From Trichopria drosophilae (lineage: Eukaryota > Arthropoda > Insecta > Hymenoptera > Diapriidae): a stretch of 64,000 bases of DNA. Location: contig CM059583.1 of assembly GCA_030407085.1 (NCBI GenBank), positions 84,920,001 through 84,984,000 on the forward strand. Reading direction: 5' to 3'. Shown here piece after piece: positions 31,905-44,769 of this stretch. Within the stretch, counting starts at the first letter, position 1. Each line of letters opens with the position of its first letter. The notes under the pieces were generated by a model. That model was not told where the DNA came from. It was given only the letters and a program-made list of their open reading frames with translations, and ran no database searches. A program made the position numbers and the translations under genes.

Positions 31905-32135
31905 TTAGTGACGCTTCAAAGAAGGAATAAATGGCGCACTCCTCAAGACAATTATAAAGTCGGTGACATTGTTCTTATACACAACGAAATGCCGCTCTTA
32001 CAATGGCCGTTAGGGCACATCGTAGAATGTTTTCCAGGAAAAGATGGTAGGATTCATGTGTGCCGTGTTAAATTAGCTGACCCTCAACTTGTTACACCGA
32101 TTCATAAGTTGTGTCGACTACAGGTAGATTCTTGA
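31905..32135 (+). pseudogene. pol: BEL/Pao integrase fragment, right part (DUF5641-type C-terminal domain)
   Basis: Reads RNKWRTPQDNYKVGDIVLIH, then LLQWPLGHIVECFPGKDG and VKLADPQLVTPIHKLCRL, which is the C-terminal domain after BEL/Pao integrase cores, and ends with TGA at 32133-32135. Dropping 28956-31904 and one TTA joins it in frame to 28955 with no lost residue. The frame from 31824 is a chimera: its first residues come from the palindrome arm. Confidence 0.88.
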
Positions 32136-32564
32136 GTATTTGTTAAGCGTCATTAATTAGTTTAAATTTGTTGTAAGTTTGCCTTTATGAAAAGGTCCTG
32201 CGTAGCTTTTTGGTGTGTAGCGAATAGTTTACGACGTGTGGCGCGCAGCTTCATGGCCAGCGGTGCCGGAGTTCGCGAAATTACGAACTTCAAGGCGGTT
32301 CAAATGAACGTTACCATACCGCACGCCTCGTTACAATTTTTGTTGACGAAACCGAATTACGCTGAAGTAAACCAATAAATCGTAAAAGTAATCTACCATG
32401 AGCGCCCTCCGGCGTTCTTATTGGGCAGCCAGAAATACCAGTCTCGGTCGACAGGCACTAGCGAGCGGATGCTTGTGCGACATTTTGTACGTTACAAAAG
32501 TTTCACTAATAAAATAGCTTAATTCGTGTGTGATTCGCTGCACTTCGTGGAAAACTTTTTTTAC
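32136..32564 (+). other. Sequence after the BEL stop, possibly part of its 3' LTR
   Basis: No gene. An AATAAA near 32366 and a further AATAAAATAG near 32508 would suit a retroelement 3' end, but no second LTR copy exists in the window to confirm it. Confidence 0.3.
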
Positions 32565-32568
32565 TTAA

Positions 32569-33595
32569 GGCGCGTCTACATGCGCGTTGCAGTCACAAGC
32601 GCGTTGCAGTCGCGCTGCTTACTCAAGGCTCCCGCTTTGATTACGAAATTTAGGAAATATATTTTATTTCTATTTAGTTTGAATATTTTAGGCTAGAAAT
32701 TGAATTTACCCGGTTGAACATGAGTTGTATAGAATTCTATACGATTGCATACAAACAATTTAAATACAATTCTATACAATTATATAGCATTTTTGGCTCT
32801 ATATAATTGTATATAAATGTTGATAAAAAAGTACATAATATAATAAAAAAGTATTATCAGTGTTTAATAGTGCTCATATAAATCCTCTTACTATATACAA
32901 CATTTTTGGATGCTTGAATTGCATTATTTGGGCTCCTGACATTTTTGTGGATAAATATAAAAATGCTAAAAAGTTTTATTTTATTAAATTTATATTTGAT
33001 TATATACGAACGTATATGATAATTATATACAGTTCTGTATTTCTCTATACAATTATATGCAATCGTATATAAGCTTTAGAATCATATACAATCATATACA
33101 ATTTTATAGAGACAATATTCATATATAATTGTATACAGTTGTATACAATCGTATATAATTGTATGTGATTTCTATACAATTCTATACAACTTCTATATAA
33201 TTCTATATAAACTATTTTTACCCGGGTATAGAATGAACAACTACGTTAGCGAATGTTTTTGTTCTTTCTACATAAAAATATGTGATTATATTAAATTATT
33301 CAATTAGAACGGAAATCATTGATACAATTTTATTTTTAACGATTATTTATTTTTTATTAGACCGGGAACATCCTTAAGTAGCAACTAAATAAATAATAGC
33401 ACATATAAATTGAATTTCATGAGAAATCGTTGATAATTGTTATTTCGCGTCTGGGATTCATCGTAATCCTTGACCAGATTCTTGAATTTTGTATTTCGAA
33501 CATGTCATATTGCAAAGCAATCAGCGCGAGAGCAGAGCGACTGCAACGCGACTGCAATGCGCATGCGACGCGTCAGCGTGCAATGTAGACGCGCC
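32569..33595. mobile_element. 1027-bp piggyBac-like non-autonomous element
   Basis: Ends are GGCGCGTCTACAT and its inverse ATGTAGACGCGCC. GCGTTGCAGTCGC-type repeats face each other just inside (about 60 bp per arm). The left flank is TTAA and the right flank TTTA, close to the TTAA duplication of piggyBac. The interior is AT-rich, with many TATACAATT / CTATACAAT repeats (about 32740-33220). The frame at 32860-33072 falls in that repeat and is not called. Confidence 0.65.
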
Positions 33596-33599
33596 TTTA

Positions 33600-36500
33600 T
33601 GCCTATTTTGTGTCGATGGTGAAATTTTCGGTCGGCTATATGATCGCAGTTACGATCGGTCTCTCTTTGCTCGACTCAACCGGCGAATAAGAACTTGAGA
33701 CCCTCGTTCAGATCTTCGGATTTTTTAGCATTTCACATTAAGAAATTTACCTCGATTCTCAATATTTTCAACCATAATAGTAACATTTTAAACCAAATAG
33801 CTCTGGCAGACAAATTTAAAACAATATTCGCCTATTATTTGTCAGCAGTAGATTCTATCTAAATCGTTTAGACCGGCCCGTTTCAAGGTGGAACTCGATT
33901 GGGATATTAATAGTAACACCTCAAACCGCATATATTGTTTAGAACAAATTTTAATCATTATCCGTTCTTATAACAATTATCTACTATTTAGCACTGGATT
34001 CGCTTTAGCGTATCCTAAAGTGTTCGATTCAAGCTGGAATTCGCAAAAGACCTTAATTGTAATATTTCAAACCAAATAGTTCTGACAGAAAAAATGAAAA
34101 CAATATCCTCCTATTGTTTATAATAATTTGATGATATTACAAATCGATCAATCCGAGAAACTTGGAAACTCTACGTCACCAAATCCAATGAAAATAATTT
34201 ATTTTTCGGATTCAGCGAATTTTTAGTAAACATTGTAAAAGCAGTTGAAGCTGCACGTTCACAGTCTGCAAAAAATTATTCACTGGAAACAAAAATGCGT
34301 TATATTTCATGTTTTATTATGCAATGGAGGGGTGGCATTTAAAAATCCAAATCAACAAACATTACAATATGTAAAAGCATATTTTTCAAGTAAAACTATC
34401 AGGAACACGTTTTTGATCGGTTAAAATATGAGCAGAAACCGGTATCGCAGTAAATAATTGCGTTATTTTTCAATATTTTTAAAACAACATATGAGACCCA
34501 TTATTGTTTGGAAATTAACTACTGAAAAAAATAGTCGGATATTGATGTTTCATGTTTTTTTAATGTTTCTCATGCAACTTCAGCACATCAAGGCCTTAAA
34601 GTGTTAAAATAATAATTTGTATGGAGTTTATGATGACTTCCGAGTAAATAATATGAATGGAATACTTGTCGTTTGCATTAAAGTTGTTTTATTTGTTTCA
34701 GCTAATTCGAAATGCATTTGTGACGTGGATGTTTCAGCTTTTGTTAGTCAATCTCCTTTTATTATTGATCATTAATCATGTTTATAATCATTTTCGATCT
34801 ATCTTAATAAATTTAATTTGAAATCTATTAAAATGACTCCTATTATAAAATTTTCTATTCTTTTGTACTTAAATGATTTAATTTGTTGTTTTTATTATTT
34901 AATGTTTATAATTAGCATATTTTATACTGTACTTCCATTAATTAGAAGGACCCGATTAATATTCTTTTTGAATTTTAATTATGGTTTGAAAATCGCATTT
35001 CAGGTTAGACAAACCGATCGATAGTTCTGGCAGTCACCTTTCGAATTTCAAATTAAGCGCGAGGAAAGAAGAACGATCGGATCATCGATGCTCATTTTCT
35101 TCGTTTCCGTACCCACTCTTCAACGATGATGCTATGATTCGAATTTCTCTCCGACAATGAAGAATCCGCTACTCCTATTGGCTAAATCTAACGTTCAATA
35201 ACTTGAAAACGGTACTTGCCTAAAATTTTTTTCATTCGAAAAAGTATGTTAGAATTTTATGCAGAATCTATGGGAACCCGGTGAATTACCATTGAAAGAT
35301 CACCCTGTATAAAAAAAAATATTTTTTTACGGGCATCCTAACATATTTAGTTTAATAGTTAGTACCACAATTTTTTTTAACATTGTTTCTATATACGAAA
35401 AACATTTTTTTCAGTATTTCTGATGACTTTTTAAACGATGTCGTTCTAAAAATCTACCCAGTAAGATATCTTTTGCTGGAGGTTTTCCGAAGGCAATAAG
35501 CCTAGTCCGATCGAAGAATATCAATTTTCGACCGAGTAATACCGTTTGGAATATTGATAATTATTCGCAAAAAATAGTAAGAGCCTAACATATCCCAATT
35601 AAGTTGCAATAACTTTGTTCGAATAAATTCTAATATTACTATTAAAATGACTCACGGTTGAGTCAAAAACTGGATCCTTCTCTGTGGTATAATGTTGAAA
35701 GTTTTTTAAACAGTTTGACTATCGTAAAAAGAGTAAGAGTCGTTAACGATATTGCAGAGAGAGGAATTTGTCTGTACTCTGATTATAAAGGCATTCTAAC
35801 AAAAAATGAAGAACAGATTTCACCGAGATTTTCGCATTAATTCTTGACATTAAGAACCAATTAAAAAAATGTTAGATAAAATATTTTCTATCTTTCAAAA
35901 AAGTTATGCTTGGTTTTTCAAAAAAAAAAATCAGATTTTCTCACGGACAAATATTTTTTACTCGGCATTTTCACGTTGGATTATTCATCAACGGTTAGGG
36001 AGATCACAGATCGATGAAAATATCATGTCCTCAATCCTTTAACTTTAAAATGTGCATGATAGCATTTTGAAAATAAAATTGGAAACTGTCAAAATGGCGG
36101 CTCACAGGCGAATAGCTCCTGAATTTTTTATTTGAAATTTTTTGTCGAAAAAACAGAATTTTTTAAATTCCATGCGTAATTATTTAGAAAATGTGTTTTT
36201 ATGTTCACTCTGATTTTTGAAGTTTGAAATTAATTTGGAAAAATGTAGAAGCACTTTTTTGAAAACCCAATTTTGTTGTCAAGTTACAATTTGGGGTTCA
36301 AAAATCGTTGTTACATTTTTTATTTTAGCGCCACTAAATTCCACGTCAACAATTACTAAAGACATAATTTTTTTCATTTTTAAATTATTTAAAAGTATAT
36401 TTCATACATCTGATTTTGTAGGTATACCCTCCCCTTAATGGGTTAACAGAATTTTATCGGTTGAGACAGCAGAGGGAAAGAACGTAATATGGATTGATTG

Positions 36501-37079
36501 CGACTTGAGGACGCGAGTACAGTTAGTAGGGTCGAGAGTTCATAGTATTATTATACAAATTAGAGTTTTTATAAAAGTTGCCCACAGGAGAAATAGCGAC
36601 ATGAAAGGGAGGATAGATCGGAAAGAAAAATAGGGTAGTTATTTAGGGGAGAGAGGAAGAGGCAAAGGGGCCCTTGTAGAGGTGTGAAACAACCCATCGG
36701 AAACCGTGTTCGCGGTCAAGGCCGATAGAGTGAAATAGTGTGTAAGATAATGTATATTTGTGTATAATTAACAAATAAGAATTGACTTTTATTTGAGAAA
36801 TTATTATTGTGGTGCTATAAGAAGGAAAATAAATATTAAATTTGGAAAAATTATAACATCACAATATCCATAACCAACACTTCATGACCCATTTGAATGC
36901 CTAGCGTGGAGGCCCTTCAATTTTAATTTGATTTGTAAAAACTTTTAAAATTCAAATTTTATTTCTACTTACCAGTTTTGAATTTGATAAATGTGTATTT
37001 AATTCCATATTGTATCAATATATAAGAGTAATTAATGTACTGATTTATAAAGCGATGTTATACTTTTTGTAGTTTTCAG
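33600..37079. other. No gene seen; AT-rich intron-like sequence
   Basis: No supported ORF. GATCACCCTGTATA near 35291 resembles a transposon end but stands alone. The part at 36440-36880 is richer in purines and ends in a stretch with AATAAATATTAAATTT; it might be an old LTR. If the tetraspanin gene runs through, this is the intron upstream of the exon at 37080. Confidence 0.4.
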
Positions 37080-37243
37080 TAATACTTCTGTTGATTTTCG
37101 CACTGGAACTTGGTGCTGGAATTTCAGGGTACATGATGCGAGGCGAAGTGAGCTCCATGTTAGAAAATGCTATGAACTCCACAATGCATCAATATAATGA
37201 CCGTGAAGATTATCGTAAATCGTGGGATATTATGCAACATGAT
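37080..37243 (+). CDS. Tetraspanin (CD63-like) internal exon: third membrane segment and start of the large loop
   Basis: The exon follows TTTTCAG and ends at GAT before GTAAGT. It reads ILLLIFALELGAGISGYMMR, a tetraspanin third transmembrane segment, then a hydrophilic stretch with an NST glycosylation site and ends WDIMQHD. That is the point just before the CCG motif of the large extracellular loop. The exon starts in phase 1 and ends in phase 0. The next exon at 63600 starts in phase 0 with LQCCG, so they join properly. The protein would sit in plasma or endosomal membranes and organise other membrane proteins. Earlier exons were not found in the window. The open frame after the donor (to 37315) is intron. 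Confidence 0.88.
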
Positions 37244-38990
37244 GTAAGTTTTTTTAGTTTACATTACATGGCCAATGTTTTGTGTAAACCATACATGAAA
37301 ATGATTATATGGTAATTCCAAACGTACCTCCGATTCATCATGACCATCGCAGAACCTAAATATCACAAAAAAAAACAATAAAAAAGTGGTATCTTTTATT
37401 TGTACATATGTCCGACCGTTCATCTGTTCGTCCATTCATCTACATGTATCGAATTTATATACTTGATTACCAAGGCAAATGTATGTAATTTTATATATAA
37501 TGATAATTCTGAAATCTATAAGTAAATTGTTTATAAAGAAATGATAAAAAAATTTTAAAAATACAATATTTTCTTCGCGGTTGTATATTTGTTTTAGAAG
37601 CAATGACAATCAGGACGAGTAAGAAACTTGATTGAGTTCACCAACTAAAAATTAATAAATAAACTAGCTACATATAGACAAGAAAAAAGGACAACACATG
37701 AGCACTATCCAACTCAAAGTTCGTCCGTCGTTTGGATTCTCCTAATGAAATATTTTTCTAAGGGTTAAAACCTGGAAAATAATCCAAGTGGGTATGGTAT
37801 ATGCCTGGTAGTTCTCGGAAAAATTAGTATGGATTGAGGGTTGGAGATAGTTGGAAATGAATGTTCTGGATGTCGATGCGCCAACTTATATTTGATTCGA
37901 TTGTAATATAGAGAAAGGGGAGGTGGGGATGGGAATAGAAAAATGGAGGTGGAAGTTGAGGAGGGAAGAGTGGGAATGTAAGGGTCAGAATTCATGCACG
38001 GAAAAAAGTTGCAACATGTAGTGCGTGCAGCGCGAGCGCTGACAAGAAATGCGCACGCCGCTGAAAATAACCTATATTTACATTTGGAACACAGTGTGAA
38101 CTGGTTGAAATAACTTCGGCGCCTAATGAGCATTCCGTTCTCCAGTCTCCGTCTGTAAGAAAGAGTGTTGTATGTTCGAGCTTGCTCTAGAAGAAGAGTA
38201 CTGCTGTTGAAAAGTCGGCCCGCACACTGACTTTAAGATTTCACGACCTCACGCACCTGATCGGTTGGTAGGTTTACTACCATTGATATCCTGATTGAGA
38301 AACAACTCGTGATACCGACCGTACTGAGAAGTATGAGTCTGACGTCGAGCTCCAGCCGGAGGGTTCCACATGTGGAAGCGGTATGACGTGTCATGCTCAG
38401 GAATCATGAACTGCTCGTTGGGTTGGCCTCTGACGGGTAGTGGTAATACTGGAAAGATCTCTCTGAATCAACAGTGAATTCGAGGCAGGATTGCTTTCAA
38501 CCAATGTTACAATCAATTCGGTGGCGTACATCACTCAAATCGGGCCCGTTCCGAAGAGAGGTTGGCATAAGCTACAATGCAGATAAGCACCTAAAACTAA
38601 ACGCATTATAAAAAGGACTCATTGTGGGAAAAGATCTTCCAGCCACACCTGTCTAACCAGGTCGGTTCAAGTAAGTTAGTCAGTCTTAGTCAAGTAATAT
38701 AATATTCCCCCAAAACATTTGTATGAAAGAAAGTTCTCGATCTTCTTATTATTTCTATATATTCTTAGTATAAAATTTATGAAATAAAGTCGAATTCTGC
38801 TTTCCAACGTAGCGTTTAAAAAACTAAATACGTCGATTATTCTGCACGAAAATACAGTAATGTTTTTTATACCTAATTTAGGATTTGTTTTTATCCTAGA
38901 AAAAATAATAAAATTATATAAGGCCAAATTCTTTCTAACCAAAGAATGTACAGTATACCGCCACCATATACTTAGCAATATATATTTTAT
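37244..38990. other. Start of the tetraspanin intron; no further gene seen
   Basis: AT-rich and then mixed sequence. A minus-strand frame at 37765-38133 is a pyrimidine-tract translation (Ser/Pro-rich) with no family. The part at 37980-38650 is less AT-rich and unassigned. Confidence 0.45.
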
Positions 38991-39667
38991 ATAAATTAAT
39001 ATATAGGATGACCCAAAAATCCCGGAACACCAAAATATTTCAGCGAGAGGACATTTTCACGGAAAATGTTTCCGACAAAAGTTTCAGGATTTTTCCCTGT
39101 CTATTTAATGGTACCATTGAATTTGACCTTGAAAATTTCCTTGAAGATTATTCTAAGGTCAAAATTATTTTTTTTTAAATTAGAACCCCGTTTCATTTTC
39201 TTAATGAAGTTATGAGGGTCTTCCGGCATTGAGAGTGATTAAATTCATTTTGTTCAGTCGATGCTGTTACTGGACAGCCTGCTATAGGGAGATCCTTTAC
39301 AGTACCGTAAACATCGAAACAATTTATTCTTCTGGTAATAGTCGATTTAGGAATCAGTTCTCGTCCCTCTCCTGTCCACTAATTTTAGAAAGAGAATAAT
39401 AAACTGTTTAAAAATAGAATACAAACATATTACGCAACACTTGCGCGAAGTGAACTTGACCGCACGAACAGCAACAGCGAGCACGAGTCACCAGCAAAGT
39501 AAATAAACAACATACGTTTACATTGTATTTATACGTGTACAGTCTTATAAGTTTACATTTTGGTCTTTACTTTATCGTTTTGTGAGATACACGGATTTCC
39601 TATTTAAACGCCATATTTAGCATCATTTTAGTAACAAAATATATACGCATATTTCGTACAAAGTGCA

Positions 39668-40640
39668 ATGGCTGCGCTAAGTGAACGAGAAAGAATAACC
39701 ATTTTTATGATGATAGGCTGGGGTGACAACCGGAATGTGCGAACCTTATTTAACGCATCATTTAGAGAGGAACGAGAATCGATTTTTAAATCTACTGTTA
39801 GCAGAACAATAAATCGTTTTGAAGTTCACGGTACTGTGAAGGATCTCCCTAGAGCAGGTCATCCAGTAACAGCATGAACAGAAGAAAATGAGTTGAATAT
39901 CGCGCTGTCAATAGCGGAAGATCCTCATACTTCCATCAGGAAAGTTAAACAGCAACACGGCTAAGGTTACGGTACAGTACAACGTATCTTAACTAAAAAC
40001 TTAAAATTTCACCCATACAAAGTTAGACTCGTACAACAAATGAATGAAGACAATCCTCAAAGACGCCTACAGTTTACGGAATTAATGATAAATCGAATAG
40101 ATGCTGATGCTGGTTTCTTGAATTGTATCGTATTTCCTGATCAAGCTACATTCTTCTTAAATGGGGCAATCAGTAGACTACATATGTTTTATTGTTATAT
40201 ATATATTATAATTATATAATATATATTATTGGAGTGAACCCAATTCTAATTTGATAGTCGATCTACTCAATATCATGAAAAAGTAAACGTATGGGCAGGT
40301 ATTATAAACAATGCGGTAAGGGTACCCTTACGGGTCAAAAATACCACGATATGTTGAGGGACCACATCATCCTTGCTATTCAGGTTATTGTAGGTGAGGA
40401 TTTCGATCAGACTTGGTTTCAGTAAGACGGTGCAGCACCCCATTATGCATCAGAGGTTCTCAATTATTTGAGTGATGTATTCTCCGTGCTGTGGATAGGT
40501 CGAAGGTGTGTAATAGAATGGCCACCAAGATCTCCGGATCTTACCGCCCCTTGACTATTTTCTATGGGGTTATCTCAAAGATAGAGTGTATCGAACGAAA
40601 CCGGTGAATATTGAGGAAGTGAAACAACAATAAGTGAATT
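39668..40640 (+). pseudogene. Decayed DD41D transposase
   Basis: It starts ATG at 39668 with a helix-turn-helix region ending LPRAGHPVTA, then a TGA. In-frame stops follow (for example HG* near 39963), with a frameshift before the third Asp. The catalytic blocks can still be followed: VFPDQATF (SDE has become PDQ), FQ*DGAAPHY, and WPPRSPDLTAP followed in the next frame by DYFLWGYLK. Counting from the second Asp gives 41 residues to the third, as in the intact copies at 22-25 kb. It is clearly a different, older family. A TA-rich insertion lies near 40195-40230. Inactive. Confidence 0.8.
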
Positions 40641-41154
40641 AACAAACAATACGGGATGAGATCGCAACTATAGAACCAGATATGATTAAAAAAGTCGTAT
40701 CGACTTTTTATAATCGCTTGGGATATTGCCAAGAAGTGACTGCAATCTCTTTGAGCATAAGCTTTAGTGCGATACATAATTTCATCAACATTTTAGAATA
40801 CCCAGCTTGCCTTAACTGGCTGGGTACACACACACTCACGCACACGCACACATACAGGTGACGGAAAGGGGAACCACCTGAACAAAGCACCCCGAAGAGA
40901 TGTAAACCCGTCCGTGCAACCTACACGCGGTATATCTTGGGTAATGCTAAAGCTGGCCCGGCGGTGGCATTGAAAACATTGTAAAAATGTTACACATTCA
41001 TAGGGTATTTATAAACGTATCGGATGTAAACAAGAAGAGTTTTATATTTTTATCCGGGACCAATGATAATGCATTGCACTCTGGAAACTCTTTTAACCGA
41101 TTAGCAATTTCTTGTGGCTTGTATTACGGATTTACATTACGCACTCTGAAACTA

Positions 41155-41628
41155 AAGGACAAAGGACAGGTTATTTTCCCCCGCGTTGATGACGATTTAT
41201 CTATTTGCGGGTCGGCTCTCGGGTGGAGAGGTACAGGGCAGAGACAGACAGTACAATGACAGAACTAGGCATATACAACACAACACCCACCCAGAGCCAG
41301 TCCCCCCTACCCCAATATCGGTACCACCAGCAGATTCGGCGGTCTGTGCCTTAGCGAGTACGACGCGGGGCTTATCCCCTCTTTATCCGCGATCAGACCC
41401 ACGACGTACCGACCGCGGATAAGACGCTGACGGTACCGATAACTGCCGACGGGGGTCGGCAGCGGTCCCAAATTCGTACCTTCGCCCAGCAAAGTTCCCC
41501 GGTTATTCCACACTGGACATAAGCAGAGAAAATTGCAGGACGGGGATTCGAACTCCGGCCCTTCGCGACGTTCAGTTCGGGCGGACTAAGACTGACGCCT
41601 TAGCCCGCACGACCATCACGCCGTCGCC
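41155..41628 (-). repeat. tRNA-derived SINE, 474 bp, inserted in the decayed transposon
   Basis: On the minus strand it starts with a class II tRNA-like head: A-box region GGTCGTGCGGGCTAAGGCG and B box GAGTTCGAATCCCC, like tRNA-Leu or tRNA-Ser. A tRNA-unrelated body follows and ends in TTTGTCC-type repeats. It is flanked by an 11-bp duplication, CTCTGAAACTA, at 41144-41154 and 41629-41639. A second copy is at 57945-58414. Confidence 0.9.
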
Positions 41629-41839
41629 CTCTGAAACTATATAATCGATTTTGGGCATCCCAGGTAGCTTTCAGAAATGTTGTTCCCTTTCCATTAAAAA
41701 AAAAAAAAACTTGAGCTTGGAATCACCTTCAAGGTCAAATTCTATGCTACCATTAAATAGCCCGGGAAAATCCTGAAACTTTTGTCTGAAACATTTTCCC
41801 CGAAAATGACCTCTTGCTGAGTTAATTTCATTGCGAAAC

Positions 41840-42941
41840 CCGTGAAGTTCGAATGCCGCTTTCGTAGAAGCATGATTATAAAGCCAATAAATTAATTGAT
41901 GTGTCCTTATTCTGCACACGAATTTGACAAAACATCATTGGAACTTCTGCGATGCAGATAAACTGATGCATGTGTAATCGCAGAAGGTTCCAAGGTAGAT
42001 CCTCTGCCTTGTTTTGACCCATGTGAAGGTATTGTTTAAAGAAGAGCCGTTTAAGGTTTGGCCAAAAACAATAAAGACTACTTGGACTTTAGTGCAAGCG
42101 ATTCGGTGAAAAAAAGCAAGGACACCCGTAGTCTAATAATACACGCAGCATTTTATGTTGACCTTGAGGAGTGGGCACCTTCATATATGCCGTAGCTAAT
42201 AAAACGGATTGAGCAGAGGAAGAGCGCCTTGAAGTGACTAAATGGGTAATTTCGTTCAGAGGAGGTTAGTGGATTAGCAGTTTCGGTTAACGTTTCCGAA
42301 AGAGTCACGGTTTCTGTGGAACGCAAAGTCTTAAATAATACCCCATGCAAATATTGCATGATGTTTCCGACGACAAGAATTGCATTGGGGTTTCACTTTG
42401 CACTGCACCGGAAAGACTCCACTTTTGGGTTATCTCGCGCTTTATTTCATGAATTTGTGCTATCGCGCACATATATTCAAGTTCGTCGGTTGCACTGACA
42501 AAGTGAAAATCACCCCACTACAAAGTTCCAAACCAGATGAAATCCAAGATACCAGAAAATGTGCTGCACGCGCTTTACGCAGATAAAATGAGCAATATGC
42601 ATTAAATGCCCCAAAAAATACACGCTCTTATAGTGATGTGGAAAATAATTGACCTCTAATTCATTACGACTGATGGGCGCTACGAACGGTCACTTTACCG
42701 AATTTTCATTGGTGGAGAAATGCATTCTTTTACGCAATTAATATTTCACTTTTAAACGAATAAATCTTACTTGCTGAGTTACGTGATCCGGTTCGAAGTA
42801 TCATGAATAAAATTGAGTTAAATACATAATCAGTAATTCTAAAATGCGACAGGAATTTGTAATCCACAAGAGGATATAGACGAATAAGAAAATGCGAAAA
42901 ATGGGCTGCGTGAAACCTCACGCGTGTACCGTACGAACTTA
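41840..42941. other. No gene seen
   Basis: About 1.1 kb of mixed sequence with no supported ORF or known element. Confidence 0.4.
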
Positions 42942-44635
42942 ATAGATAGATAGATAGATAATATTTATAATTGTCATAGAAAAAAAGTTCCTTAGACAAA
43001 AAAGCAAAATAATAATATGTACAATGATAAACTATAATAAATTCTTATAACTATGTTACAATCTAGTATAGAACGGTGAGTTTATACAATGCAAATTTTA
43101 AATGACCGTGGTAGTTAACGACGCAAATTATTAATAGAGCAATGGGTAACACGTTTTACGTTACGCTATAAACGTAGTTTAGATAAGTTGAGGAGAAAAA
43201 AAGAGAAAAAAAATTTACAAGAATATAGATATTGTTAGTTAAAGAATCTGAGCAACCCTATCTCAAACGATGAAATAGTTCTCAAGTCTTTTAGTGTGTC
43301 TGGAAAACTGTTCCAGAACCGAAGCGATGTGATCCAAAAGGAATTAGAGTAGTAATCAGTTCGACAAAATGGTAGATAGTATGGAGAAACTGAAGTTCTA
43401 GATGAGCGTCGAAGATATGAGATATTGATGAATGTAGAGCTCAGATATGGAGGCTGAGATGTCATAAGTACCTGGAATATAAGGACTCCAAGAAAATATT
43501 TGCGACGAGCTTGGATTAATAACCATTTTGTTCTGGTTAGGTATGGAGTTAAACTACAATCATGTCGTAAATTAAATATAAAACGAAGAGAACTATTTAG
43601 TAGGCGTTGTAACTTGATATTAAGATAGGCCGAAGAATCAGAAAATACAAGACAAGCATAATCTAAATGTGGAATGATGAGAGAGTTTATTAACAGTAAT
43701 TTTACATTTGCGGGCAATAAAGAGCCACGATAACGAAGATGATAAAGGGTAAAATGAACTTTAGATGAGATGGAAGAGATTTGACGATTCAAAGATAAGT
43801 CAGACGAAATACAGACACCTAAATCTTTAACGGTATCAACAAGCGTAATAGGTTTCCCATCAGTATATAGCGGTGGAAGAACTAACGTTTTAATTAGAGC
43901 ACAGTTATAATTAGATCCCAAGATGATGGCTTGAGATTTCTTGATATTTAAGGTAAAGAATCAATATCTGCGGTTATAGTTTCCCGATCGTTTCATGCTA
44001 TTAATAGGAGTGTGGAGGTAAAACTGGACGTCATATGCAAAAATGATGGTAGTGTCTCGAACATAATTTAATCTCCGAAAAATGGTGTTAATAACTATAA
44101 TAAAGATTATAGTTCCAATGCTAGTACCCTGGTGCACACCAACTGTTATGGGGAGTGGCGTTGACAATTGTCCATCTTTTCCAACAATCGATTGGGTTCG
44201 ACCTGATAGAAAAGAATAAAACCAAAGAATAGCTGAGTCTTCGAAGCCAATATCACGCAGGCATTGTAGGATTATCGGATGACTAAGAGAATCGAAGGCT
44301 GTAGAAAAATTAAATAAGCCGAGTATCGTCACAAATCCTCGCTCAATAGCATTTCGTACGTCGTCGTATATTTTCAAAAGAGCTGCTTGAGTGCTATGAT
44401 AACGCCTAAAACCAACACGCGTGTGTTGAAATTCACGCAGAAATGTGGTACAGATGGCGTTACAAAGACACGCTGGCCAAATGGAAAATGAGTAACCGCT
44501 CCAGTAGGATCCAACGTGAATAATTTCAATTCTTGTTTGTCCCCTTCTGTGTCCCGGAATAAGTGGGTCGACCGGCAGTCGAATTCCGAGTCCTCCGGGG
44601 ATGTAATACTCTATGAATAATAACTCCCAACACAA
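42942..44635 (-). mobile_element. Decayed non-LTR retrotransposon (LINE), 5'-truncated, with (TATC)n tail
   Basis: The minus strand carries RT and the downstream C-terminal region, then about 290 bp of 3' untranslated sequence, and ends in five TATC units (42942-42961), a typical LINE tail. The 5' part, including the endonuclease, is missing. Clade not assigned. Confidence 0.75.
43235..44635 (-). pseudogene. LINE reverse transcriptase, decayed
   Basis: Two frames together cover the RT. The upstream one (43961-44635) has HTRVGFRRYHSTQAALLKIY, then FNFSTAFDSLSHPIIL (normally LDFSKAFD), then GVHQGTSIGTIIFIIVIN (normally G-xQGSxLGPLLF) and FAYDVQFYLHTP, where the FADD catalytic box has lost an Asp. 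After a frame change the downstream one (43235-43921) has the thumb-like part (VDTVKDLGVCISSDLSLNRQ, YACLVFSDSS, WNSFPDTLKDLRTISSFE). The lost catalytic Asp and the frameshift make it inactive. The protein would have reverse transcribed its RNA at the target site. Confidence 0.85.
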
Positions 44636-44769
44636 TATTTAAACAAAGTTTAATGAAAAACAAACAAAAAAATACAGAGCGTAAACGAATACGTCTACTG
44701 TACTTACCGGTCAATCAGAGACTTAATATGTATTTGAAAAGTATACTGGAATTATACACAAAATTGTAC

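Larger units (their letters stand above)
39005..41830 (+). mobile_element. Decayed DD41D mariner-type transposon with long terminal inverted repeats
   Basis: The left end (39008, GGATGACCCAAAAATCCCGG, after a TA run) and the inverted block at about 41690-41830 share an inverted repeat of about 130-180 bp. Shared blocks include GAATTTGACCTTGAA, CTATTTAATGGTA and GACAAAAGTTTCAGGATTTT. The outermost right end is lost or diverged. A decayed transposase lies inside, and a SINE is inserted at 41155-41628. The fragment at 1841 belongs to the same family. Confidence 0.75.

Noticed and set aside
37765..38133. 122-codon minus-strand frame
   Set aside because: It translates a pyrimidine-rich tract (Ser/Pro/Thr). 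No domain, no splice or promoter context.
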